Source: Chitinophaga filiformis (lineage in GTDB: Bacteria; Bacteroidota; Bacteroidia; Chitinophagales; Chitinophagaceae). From it: 64,000 nucleotides of DNA. Shown one piece after another: positions 18,247-26,900 of this stretch. The notes below the pieces were generated by a model that saw only the letters and a program-made list of their open reading frames with translations, was not told the origin of the DNA and did no database searches. The stretch lies in contig NZ_CP095855.1 in the NCBI RefSeq assembly GCF_023100805.1, forward strand, positions 2,707,001 through 2,771,000. Direction: 5' to 3'. The translations under genes and the position numbers were made by a program. The stretch's first letter is position 1, and each line of letters starts with the position of its first letter.

Positions 18247-19650
18247 ATGAAGAAGACAATTTGTTTACGTCTCTTACTGGGCATCCAACTATTAATGCCT
18301 GCCATGTTAAAAGCGCAGGTAAAACCAGCCGCCACGCCGCTCGCTACACTGCAACAGCAATTCGTTGATCTGCGTTTCGGCATGTTTATCCATTTTAACA
18401 TTCCTACTTTCGCCAACCAGGACTGGCCCGATCCCGAAACACCGGTATCAGTGTTCAATCCGGCAAAACTTGACTGTAACCAGTGGGCAGCTACTGCCAA
18501 AGCAGCCAACATGAGCTACGGCTGCCTCACCACCAAACATCACAGCGGTTTCTGTATCTGGGATACAAAGACTACGGACTATAACGTGATGAACAGTCCC
18601 TATAAAAAAGATGTGGTAAGGGAATATGTCAATGCTTTCCGCGCCAAAGGACTGAAAGTAATGCTGTACTATTCCATACTGGATACCCATCACAAACTGC
18701 GTCCGCACGAAATTACGCGCAAGCATGTTGAAATGGTGAAGGCACAGTTGACAGAGCTGCTGACCAACTACGGGGAGATCACTGCGCTGATCATCGATGG
18801 TTGGGATGCACCCTGGTCCAGGATCTCTTATGATGAAATCCCTTTTGAAGAGGTTTACCGCCTCATTAAGAGCCTGCAGCCTAATTGCCTGGTGATGGAC
18901 CTCAACGCGGCAAAATATCCTACAGAGGCTTTATTTTATACAGATATCAAATCGTACGAGCAGGGTGCAGGACAGCACATCTCCAAAGAGGCCAACAGGT
19001 TGCCTGCATTATCCTGTCTGCCTATCAACAGCGCATGGTTCTGGAAAACGAATTTCCCAACCACGCCTGTGAAAGATCCGGTAAAACTGGTAGACGAGAT
19101 CCTGATACCGCTGAACAAAGCCTGGTGTAACTTCATCCTCAACGTAGCGCCTAACACGGATGGGTTGATCGATCCTAACGCTGTGAAAGCCCTGGAAGAA
19201 GTAGGTAAACGCTGGAAGAATACCGGGGCTATGCCTGCATTGCCTCCGGCTATTGCGCCGATCATCTCTTCCAATATCGCCAAGTTCCAGCGCAGCAATT
19301 CCAGCTGGAGCGATGATATGAACATCATGGACTTCGCAAATGATGATCGTTTTACCACCAGCTGGCAGTCTAATTCCACTGTAAAGCAACCATGGTATGA
19401 AATAGACTTCGACAAAGCGCAGCGCTTTAATATGATCAGCATTGTGGAAGATGGCAGCAATATCAAAAAGTATCATCTTGAGTACGAAGATAACGGCGCC
19501 TGGAAACCTTTGGCTAAAGGTGAAGGAGAGGGCCGTGTGAAGATACACCGCTTTGACAGTGTATGGGGTGGACGCGTACGTATCGTGATCGACGAGTTCA
19601 GTGCGCCTCCTGCTATCGCAGAATTTGGTGTGTATAATGAAAGAAGATAG
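18247..19650 (+). CDS. Exported alpha-L-fucosidase (GH29) with C-terminal discoidin-like domain
   Basis: A 467-residue secreted glycosidase that would release L-fucose from glycans. It has a signal peptide (about 1-23, cleavage LKAQ), a GH29 TIM barrel beginning LRFGMFIHFN, the conserved AKAANMSYGCLTTKHHSGFC block, and the nucleophile in ALIIDGWDAPW (Asp184). FNPAKLDCNQW and SPYKKDVVREYVNAFR are also typical. A beta-sandwich of F5/8 type C (discoidin) character occupies about 345-467. It is monocistronic, ends in a bidirectional terminator, and is not next to a SusCD pair, so its regulation and target glycan are unknown. Acid/base assignment cannot be made by eye. Confidence 0.92.
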   Translation: MKKTICLRLLLGIQLLMPAMLKAQVKPAATPLATLQQQFVDLRFGMFIHFNIPTFANQDWPDPETPVSVFNPAKLDCNQWAATAKAANMSYGCLTTKHHSGFCIWDTKTTDYNVMNSPYKKDVVREYVNAFRAKGLKVMLYYSILDTHHKLRPHEITRKHVEMVKAQLTELLTNYGEITALIIDGWDAPWSRISYDEIPFEEVYRLIKSLQPNCLVMDLNAAKYPTEALFYTDIKSYEQGAGQHISKEANRLPALSCLPINSAWFWKTNFPTTPVKDPVKLVDEILIPLNKAWCNFILNVAPNTDGLIDPNAVKALEEVGKRWKNTGAMPALPPAIAPIISSNIAKFQRSNSSWSDDMNIMDFANDDRFTTSWQSNSTVKQPWYEIDFDKAQRFNMISIVEDGSNIKKYHLEYEDNGAWKPLAKGEGEGRVKIHRFDSVWGGRVRIVIDEFSAPPAIAEFGVYNERR

Positions 19651-19705
19651 TCGTTCCCGTTAGAAGATAATATCCGGCAACGGTATACGCCGTGAAGGAA
19701 CACAA

Positions 19706-19745
19706 GAAAGGCCGTCCCGCCATTTGGGGGACGGCCTTTAGGTTT
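19706..19745. terminator. Bidirectional terminator between convergent genes
   Basis: AAAGGCCGTCCC (19707-19718) and GGGACGGCCTTT (19728-19739) form a perfect 12-base-pair stem with a nine-base loop. A and T runs on the outer sides allow termination of the fucosidase gene (+) and the DUF4126-like gene (-). Confidence 0.88.
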
Positions 19746-19754
19746 ATACATAGT

Positions 19755-20252
19755 CTATATCCGGTCATCATTCAGTAAAATACTGCCCAGGCAGATCATG
19801 GCTACATCCTCTACAAGCCCTGCAATAGGATCGGGCGTGCCCGTGATCTTCCCGAATTTCTTCCTGGCATAATAGGTGACATAAGCGCCTGCACAGGCTG
19901 CAGCGGCGCCTATCAAAGCGCCCAGCCACATACTCTTATGTCTTCTTCTGCTAACGATGGCCCCGGTAAGGGCGCCGGAAATGCTTCTGCTAATTAGTCC
20001 TGCCGGTTCGATCCTGTCGCCTATGCCGGGTAGTTTGTCAAGGTAGGTCTCTCCGGCAGCCATTAAAGTAAGTACTTTGCTTTCAGGGAAAACAAGCGCA
20101 GGTGCCAGTGTAGTACGCGAGCCTGCAATGGCGCTCACGCCGGCAATAACAGCGATATCCCTGGTCTTATGACCGTTCACCGGCTGCTTTACTATCCCTG
20201 CTCCTGTCCTTTGTCTGGCAATACCTGCGGTGGTGGTTGTACCGTTTCTCAT
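19755..20252 (-). CDS. DUF4126-like membrane protein
   Basis: A small membrane protein of 165 residues from the chosen ATG (20250-20252, MRNGTTTTAG). A longer frame reaches 20351 but adds a cysteine-rich stretch that looks untranslated. Features: VIAGVSAIAGSRTTLAPALV, a short helix, DKLPGIGDRIEPAGLISRSISGALTGAIV, a glycine-rich membrane helix LGALIGAAAACAGAYVTYYA and PDPIAGLVEDVAMICLGS. This pattern matches proteins grouped as DUF4126. Function is unknown. It is convergent with the fucosidase gene and appears to be monocistronic. Confidence 0.65.
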   Translation of the reverse strand: MRNGTTTTAGIARQRTGAGIVKQPVNGHKTRDIAVIAGVSAIAGSRTTLAPALVFPESKVLTLMAAGETYLDKLPGIGDRIEPAGLISRSISGALTGAIVSRRRHKSMWLGALIGAAAACAGAYVTYYARKKFGKITGTPDPIAGLVEDVAMICLGSILLNDDRI

Positions 20253-20795
20253 GCCGTGCGTTTTAAGTGAAACAATGTTGGGGACACTCGGATTAATATT
20301 ATACCACTTTCGTACCAGTAAATACCGGGTACAGCAGCACGCCCTACACATAAGTACCAGCTATAGATGAAATGAGGATGTGTCCAAAATAGCTACAGCA
20401 AACGATTGCAGCGGATAGATGATCAATTTTTACTGCCGTGGAATAACAAGAAAAATACAGTGATATCAATAGCTTTACACCGTGCTCAGGCAGTACTGCA
20501 GCGGGTTTGTGTGTAAAATGTACTACATTCTGGCACCTTATTTGAAACCAGTATAGTATATACGTCTCAGCTTTTATTAAATGCGATAGGCCTTTCATCC
20601 ATGCGCCATTAACTGACCCGATCCCAAGGAACAGCAACTTTTCCCTCATTTTTTTCTTTTTGTGGGGCGGTCCTGCTATACTCAACCTGCTAAGGCCCTT
20701 AGCCTCATTGATATATAAAAAATTTCCATACTTTGAAATTATATTGATATATTTGTCATGATTGAGTGTTTGTTACGGACTACCATACCCTACCT
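20253..20795. other. Divergent promoter region upstream of the surface-protein operon
   Basis: About 540 bases between the minus-strand DUF4126-like gene and the plus-strand operon starting at 20796. Apart from the promoter-like site at 20723-20755 and a weak six-base-pair hairpin around 20688-20702, I see nothing. A minus-strand open frame (20344-20685) has no signal or family resemblance. Confidence 0.5.
20723..20755 (+). promoter_or_regulatory. Bacteroidota-type promoter for the 22-kb surface operon
   Basis: TATATTTG at 20748-20755 is an exact match to the Bacteroidota -7 consensus TAnnTTTG. A TTTC at 20723-20726 lies 21 bases upstream, close to the expected TTTG-type -33 element at 19-21 bases. 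Transcription would start near 20760 and give a leader of about 36 bases before the ATG at 20796. Confidence 0.6.
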
Positions 20796-22130
20796 ATGAA
20801 TAAAATAACCTATGGATTGGGGTTATGCCTATTATTGACATCCTGTTTTAAAGAAGTAGGAATACCGGTTACTACTGATTTTATTTACACTGCAAAAGAT
20901 AGCATATACACCGCTCCCGCAAATATCAGTTTTACGAACCGTACTATCGGTGCAACCCACTTTAAATGGACATTTGAAGGAGGAGACCCGGCATCGTCTG
21001 ACTATGAAAATCCGGGCACTGTCGTGTTCAAACGGGCAGGCGATTACAAGATCACCCTCGAGGCCTGGAACGAGGACGAAAGACAGGTAAAAACACAGCA
21101 GATCCATATTGACAGCACCGTTAATATTGCCTTTGATGCAAAGGTGCTGGTAAACGATTTTTCACCGGTAACAGTTCATCTTATCAATAATACCATCGGC
21201 GCCTCCGCATATAAATGGACATTTGAGAATGGTGAGCCTGCCAGCGCTACTGCTCAGTCGCCGCCGGATGTAACGTTCACAACACCCGGTACGCATAAGA
21301 TCATACTACAGGTAACGAACGGCGGACAGGAATTCACAACAGAGAAGATCATAACAGTAAAGCCCGCATTGACGAATGATTTTACAATGGAGCCCTCATT
21401 TGAGGATGATGATTATGAAGCCCCGCTGACAGCCATACTGGAGAGCAAAGCAGCAAATTTACTGACAAGGAAATGGACGGCTACCGGAGGCGCAATTGCC
21501 AATGACACCGCAGCTAACACGACCATCTACTTCAAAGACCCCGGCACTTACCAGGTAACACTTACCGCTGAGAATGGAAAAGAATCAAAGACTGTCACAA
21601 AGATCATAGACGTAAAAGCAAACACCGGCCTGCGCACCCTCAGGGATGTTAAGCTCGGTATCAATGCCGCCCAATCGGCGATCGGGGCCTATTATGCCAC
21701 CCGCCTGCGTAAAGTGTTCAGGAAAGGGGACGACCTGACAACTGCAGGGAAGGACATTGATATCGTATTCTTCGGCCTGAACCAGGGTTTTAGTTACAAC
21801 AAATTCATCTCGCCCGATTCAACATCGACCTATGCATTCGGCAGTATACCCGGCGCTACCTACACCCGTTATATTAACAGCCAGGAAGCCTGCGGATGCG
21901 GCTTGTCCTTCACAGCGGCAGACTTTGACGCTATGACAGATGATGCGCCCCTGAAGAGCCTGAGTATCAGCAACAGCGCTGAAGGTGGAGTGCCTTTTAC
22001 GAACGCCCTCAGCCCGCGTATTGTACTGTTCCGTACGGCAGATGGAAGAATGGGAGCCATTAAAGTTAAATCGTTTGTACCTGATGGTACATCCTCATAT
22101 ATAATCGTTGACATTAAAGTGCAGAAGTAG
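20796..22130 (+). CDS. PKD-domain surface lipoprotein, first gene of the surface operon
   Basis: A 444-residue lipoprotein; the ATG at 20796 gives MNKITYGLGLCLLLTSC with lipidated Cys17, whereas the frame from 20766 would bury the signal. Three PKD-type Ig domains follow at roughly 20-105, 105-195 and 195-280, marked by FKWTFEGGDP, YKWTFENGEP and RKWTATGGAI and by strands like GDYKITLEAWN, THKIILQVTNG and GTYQVTLTAENG. A C-terminal domain of about 160 residues (GLRTLRDVKLGINAAQSAIG onwards) has no family I recognise. PKD domains usually mediate protein or glycan contacts on the surface. It heads an apparent eight-gene operon. Confidence 0.85.
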   Translation: MNKITYGLGLCLLLTSCFKEVGIPVTTDFIYTAKDSIYTAPANISFTNRTIGATHFKWTFEGGDPASSDYENPGTVVFKRAGDYKITLEAWNEDERQVKTQQIHIDSTVNIAFDAKVLVNDFSPVTVHLINNTIGASAYKWTFENGEPASATAQSPPDVTFTTPGTHKIILQVTNGGQEFTTEKIITVKPALTNDFTMEPSFEDDDYEAPLTAILESKAANLLTRKWTATGGAIANDTAANTTIYFKDPGTYQVTLTAENGKESKTVTKIIDVKANTGLRTLRDVKLGINAAQSAIGAYYATRLRKVFRKGDDLTTAGKDIDIVFFGLNQGFSYNKFISPDSTSTYAFGSIPGATYTRYINSQEACGCGLSFTAADFDAMTDDAPLKSLSISNSAEGGVPFTNALSPRIVLFRTADGRMGAIKVKSFVPDGTSSYIIVDIKVQK

Positions 22131-22170
22131 AGCAAACTGATTACTGTAACACAGTAGATCCCTTACGTGT

Positions 22171-23892
22171 ATGAAATATTTATTGTATTGTTTGGGCCTC
22201 CTGCTGTTGCCGCCGGCATTGCGCGCGCAACAGGTGGATCTTGCCAATCTGAAAGGAATGTTCGGTAAGGGCGCTCCTTTAAAAGTGAATGGTGGATTGA
22301 ATGCCAGTACCATTTTCCATAACGGAAGTGAAATGTCGGGCAGGCAACCCTTTACCTGGTACCTGAATGGAAATATGAACCTGAATATCTATAGCCAGGT
22401 GAATCTGCCGTTCTCTTTCAACCTTACTAATGCAGGTATTAATTATACCTATCCTACCACGCCCAACAGGTTGAGTTTACACCCCACCTACAAGGGCATT
22501 ACCGGTCATATAGGAGATGTCGCCATGACCTTCTCCCCCTATACGCTCAACGGTATACAGTTCCGGGGCATAGGTGTGGATGTGGCCACTACCAATGAAT
22601 GGAGCGTCAGCGCCATGTACGGCCGCCTGTCGCGGGCTGTTGCCTACGACAGTACCAACAGGAATGTATTGCCCACATTTCAACGCATAGGTTATGGTAC
22701 CAAACTGACATTGAACGAAGAAAATTACGGACTGGGGTTTTCTATCTTCGCTGCCAAGGATGATCCTTCTTCTATTCCCGCGCTGCCCGATAGCCTCTAT
22801 ATCTCTCCTAAAAAGAATGTGACCTTCAGTATCAACGGTATGCTGCGGCCCTCCAAAGGACTGGAGCTGAGCCTTGAATACGCCAACAGTGCCGTGCAGA
22901 TGGACAAGAGAGACTTTAATATCGTGAAGGAACAAGGTGGTAACCTGCTGGGCAGCGTATTCATGTACGATCACAAATCCACCCTGTTCTATAAAGCCAT
23001 TAAAGCAGGGATGAACTATACCTTCTTTAAAAGCACGATCGGACTGGGCTATGAAAGGATCGATCCCGGTTACCAGACACTGGGCGCATATTATTTCAAT
23101 AATGACCTCGAAAATATTACGGTGAATTTCTCACAGCCTTTCCTGAAAAACAAGGCCAACGTGAGCGTTAACGTGGGGTACCAGCGGGATGACCTGGCGC
23201 ATACAAAATCCGGGCAGACCTCCCGTATGGTAAGCTCCATTAACATGAACTACAACCCGGGAGACAGGCTGAACATGAGCCTTACCTACTCTAACTTCCA
23301 GACCTATATGAATATGCGTTCCCAGTTTGACCTCATCAACCAGACAACGCCGATTCAGAACCTGGATACACTGAACTTTAAGCAGATCTCACAGAATACC
23401 ACACTGAATGTGAACTATATCCTGAAAACAGATAAGCGCAAAAGCCAGAACCTGAATATGAACTTCAGCTTACAGGATGCGGCAGACCTGCGGGAAGGTG
23501 TGCTGCACAAAGGTGATGGTTCCCGTTTTTATAACGGCAATCTCGCCTACTCGCTCATGTTCATACCCGCACAGCTCAATGTGACCGCCGCTTTTAACCT
23601 GAGCTACAATACCATTGGCAGGGACGATTATCTCACCTGGGGGCCGACAGCCGCCGTGAACAGCCGCCTGTTCAACAAAAAGATGACGGCCGGCGGCAGC
23701 GTGTCTTACAATGCCAGTACCGCCAGCGGCGTACAGCAGGGAAAGGTACTGAACCTCCGGGCCAATGCCGGGTACAGGGTGCAGAAGAAACATAACCTGA
23801 ACCTGAGCGCTATCCAGCAATTACGCTGGGTACCTTTGAAGGGAACAGTGAACGACCAGACAGTGACGCTGGGATATAATTACAATTTTTAA
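22171..23892 (+). CDS. Outer-membrane beta-barrel protein of the surface operon
   Basis: A 573-residue protein with signal peptide MKYLLYCLGLLLLPPALRAQ (cleavage about residue 20). Almost the whole remainder alternates as transmembrane strands, e.g. FTWYLNGNMNLNIYSQVNLPFSFNL, NVSVNVGYQRDD, MVSSINMNYNPGDRLNMSLTYS and LTAGGSVSYNAS-like segments. It ends QTVTLGYNYNF with a C-terminal aromatic residue, as expected for insertion by the Bam machinery. Forty bases separate it from the upstream gene and 21 from the next. I do not recognise a named family. It may be the outer-membrane anchor or conduit for the large proteins encoded after it (inference). Confidence 0.8.
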   Translation: MKYLLYCLGLLLLPPALRAQQVDLANLKGMFGKGAPLKVNGGLNASTIFHNGSEMSGRQPFTWYLNGNMNLNIYSQVNLPFSFNLTNAGINYTYPTTPNRLSLHPTYKGITGHIGDVAMTFSPYTLNGIQFRGIGVDVATTNEWSVSAMYGRLSRAVAYDSTNRNVLPTFQRIGYGTKLTLNEENYGLGFSIFAAKDDPSSIPALPDSLYISPKKNVTFSINGMLRPSKGLELSLEYANSAVQMDKRDFNIVKEQGGNLLGSVFMYDHKSTLFYKAIKAGMNYTFFKSTIGLGYERIDPGYQTLGAYYFNNDLENITVNFSQPFLKNKANVSVNVGYQRDDLAHTKSGQTSRMVSSINMNYNPGDRLNMSLTYSNFQTYMNMRSQFDLINQTTPIQNLDTLNFKQISQNTTLNVNYILKTDKRKSQNLNMNFSLQDAADLREGVLHKGDGSRFYNGNLAYSLMFIPAQLNVTAAFNLSYNTIGRDDYLTWGPTAAVNSRLFNKKMTAGGSVSYNASTASGVQQGKVLNLRANAGYRVQKKHNLNLSAIQQLRWVPLKGTVNDQTVTLGYNYNF

Positions 23893-23913
23893 CGTTACGT
23901 ATTACCGCTACCT

Positions 23914-26900
23914 ATGAATAAGTATTACCCGCTCTCTTTACTGTTGATGCTGCTTTGGTGCAGCACGAAGGCGTGGGCCGGCGACCCGGATTCTTCCCGC
24001 TTACATGGCCCCGGTAAAGAATTTCCGGTGAACAATATCATGATGACCGAACAACGCAGCTTTCCGCAGATGGACCAGCTGCTGGCAGGCAGCGCATTGC
24101 CCGCCGCTACGGAATCATTGTTCACTACAGCGTACCTCAGCAGCCTGTTCCCGGCAGATAGTTCCGTGAATGCCTACCAGCTGAAAGCGCAGGAAGAGTT
24201 TGAAAAACTGGACAAATCAAATCACTATACCAGCGAACTGGGGCCCGACGATCTGAACGAGCTGCCCATCGGTTTGCAACAGCAGGTTGGGAATACCAAT
24301 GTGAAGATCGCTGTGAGCAGCGTGATATTTCACCCCGGTTATGCTGAGCTGACAGTATATGCAAAGCTGGAGATCCCGCAGAACCCGAAAAAGATCTTCT
24401 TTGGTATCAAAGGATTGAAGCTTTCCTATACCGGTGGCATCATCGGCGATTCCAAACTGGTGCTGCTGGGGAATATTCCTATCAACATCAATGGCGGCAG
24501 TGCTGCCATCATACTGAAAGGAGGCATGAACATGCAGACAGGAGAGGGCCTGGATCAGACCTATGTTACCATGGACTGCTCCGGTTTTAAAGAGCTGAGC
24601 ATTTCAGCCGATATCATGTTCCCCCGTTCCCTGCTCACCCCACTGGATGCGAAAGATGAAAGGGAAAAAGATACGGCGAAGGTGGTGAAGGCTGCTTTCC
24701 AGACCACAGTAAGGGACTGGAACGATATCCTTGTTAGTGTATCACTACCTGCTTTTGAGATCACTTCTCTGAAAGACTTCGGCTTTCATGTGGGAAAAGC
24801 GGTGTACGATGGCAGTGATATCAGGAATAGTACAGACATCGTTTACCCGAAAGGATATGCAGAACGCTATATGCCGGCAGGTACGCCGGAATTGTGGAGA
24901 GGGGTATATATCCAGGACCTGGAGGTGATTCTGCCCAGGCAGTTCAGCAAAGGCAAAAATATCAAGGAACGGGTCTCCTTTGGAGCGAAGAACCTGGTGA
25001 TCGATAATAACGGCATTTCAGGCACTATTTTCGGCCAGAATATACTACCGGCAGGTTCGGCCTCCGGATGGAAATTTTCGGTAGATAAATTCAATTTAGA
25101 CCTGGAAGCCAACCATCTCACAGGAGCCGGTTTTGATGGCACCATCCAGCTGCCTGTTTCTTCCACGCCATTTTTCTATTCTGCGGTCATTACGGCCGAC
25201 AATGAATACCTGTTGAAAATGGGTACGCTGAAGAAACTATCATTCGATGTATGGGGCGCCAAAGCCGATCTCGATTCCAATTCCTGGGTGCAGCTGAAAC
25301 TGGCGGACGGTCAGTTCGAGCCGGAGGCTAATCTGAATGGAAAGATAGGCATCACTACTTCAGGCACTGCCGGCGATGCAGACGATACGAAGAAAAAGAT
25401 CGTCAGCTTCCAGGGCATCAAATTCACTAACCTGCACCTGCAAACAAAAGCGCCTTATCTCACCGCTACTTACTTCGGTTATAATGATGAAGCGAAGTTC
25501 AGCAACTTCCCTGTTACTATTACAGAGATCGGCCTGTCTGCAAATGAGAAGAACGCCTCCCTGTTCTTTGGTGTCAAAGTGAACCTCATGTCGGGCAAGT
25601 TCGGCGGAGAGACCCGCGTGTCTGTAGTGGGCGCTTTTGAAGAGAAGGGCGATTATCAATCCTGGAAATTCCAGAAACTACAACTGGACCTGATCTCCAT
25701 ACACGCGGAACTGGGCAGCGCCATGACCATAGATGGCACCCTGCAGATCATGCGGGATGATCCTGTATATGGCGACGCTATCGGCGGTTCCATCAAGATG
25801 AAAGTACTGAATGGAAAAGTGAAGGTGGATGCCAGGGCATTGTTCGGCAGTAAGGATTTCCGTTACTGGTACGTAGAGGCGAAAGCCGACCTGGGGCTGG
25901 GCATCATGGTGATACCGCCTATTGCCATCAATGGTTTTGGCGGCGGTGCCTACTACCATATGAAGAAAGACGGTGTGAATATGCAGGCTTCCCTGACGGG
26001 CGTGAACTATGTGCCGGACGAGAACACAGGACTGGGGCTCAAGGCCACCGTACTGTTTACCGTCGGCGCTAAAGTGGCGAACGGGGAGGTCACCTTTGAA
26101 GTAGCTTTCAATAACAGCGGTGGTATCAATTTCATGGGCTTCTATGGTTATGCTACCATTCTCAAAATAATACCTGGTGTAGGTAACATCACCGAGCGGC
26201 TGGGCAAGAAATTCCAGCAGCTGGCCGATGCGGAAGCCAAAGCCATCAAAGACCTGGGTGGTGTAGGAGACAAGCTGGCGGCGCTTAAAGTATCCAATCC
26301 ATCCGCAGCGGGACAGGCCCTGGCTAAAGATGATTATCGCGTGGGAGAGACCGGCCTGTCTGCCTATGTAGGTATTCAATACGATTTTACCTCTTCTACC
26401 TTCCATGCCAATTTCGATGTGTATGTCAATGCCGCAGGTGGTATGCTGACGGGCACCGCTACGGGCAACCGGGCAGGATGGGCCGTGATCCATATTGCAC
26501 CGGGAGAATGGTATTTCTATATGGGTACGCCTGAAAACAGGCTGGGCCTCAAATTCAGTATAGGCAGTATCAAGATACAGACAGGGGCCTACCTGATGGC
26601 AGGTGATAACATCCCGGGATCTCCGCCTCCTCCGCAGGAAGTGGCCGACATCCTGGGTGTACAAATGAGTGAACTGGATTATATGCGCGACCTCAACGCT
26701 ACCGGCGGTGGTAAAGGCTTTGCCTTCGGCGCCAATATCACCGTGGAAACCGGCGATATCACCTTCCTCATTCTCTATGCAAACTTTAAATGTGGCGTCG
26801 GTTTCGATATCATGCTGAAAGATTACGGCGAGTCGCATTGTGTGGGTAAAACAGAACCAATTGGTATGGATGGCTGGTACGCCAATGGCCAGGCCTACGT

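Noticed and set aside
20344..20685. A 113-codon minus-strand frame upstream of the DUF4126-like gene
   Set aside because: No signal, domain or ribosome-site support; sits in a promoter region with low-complexity sequence.
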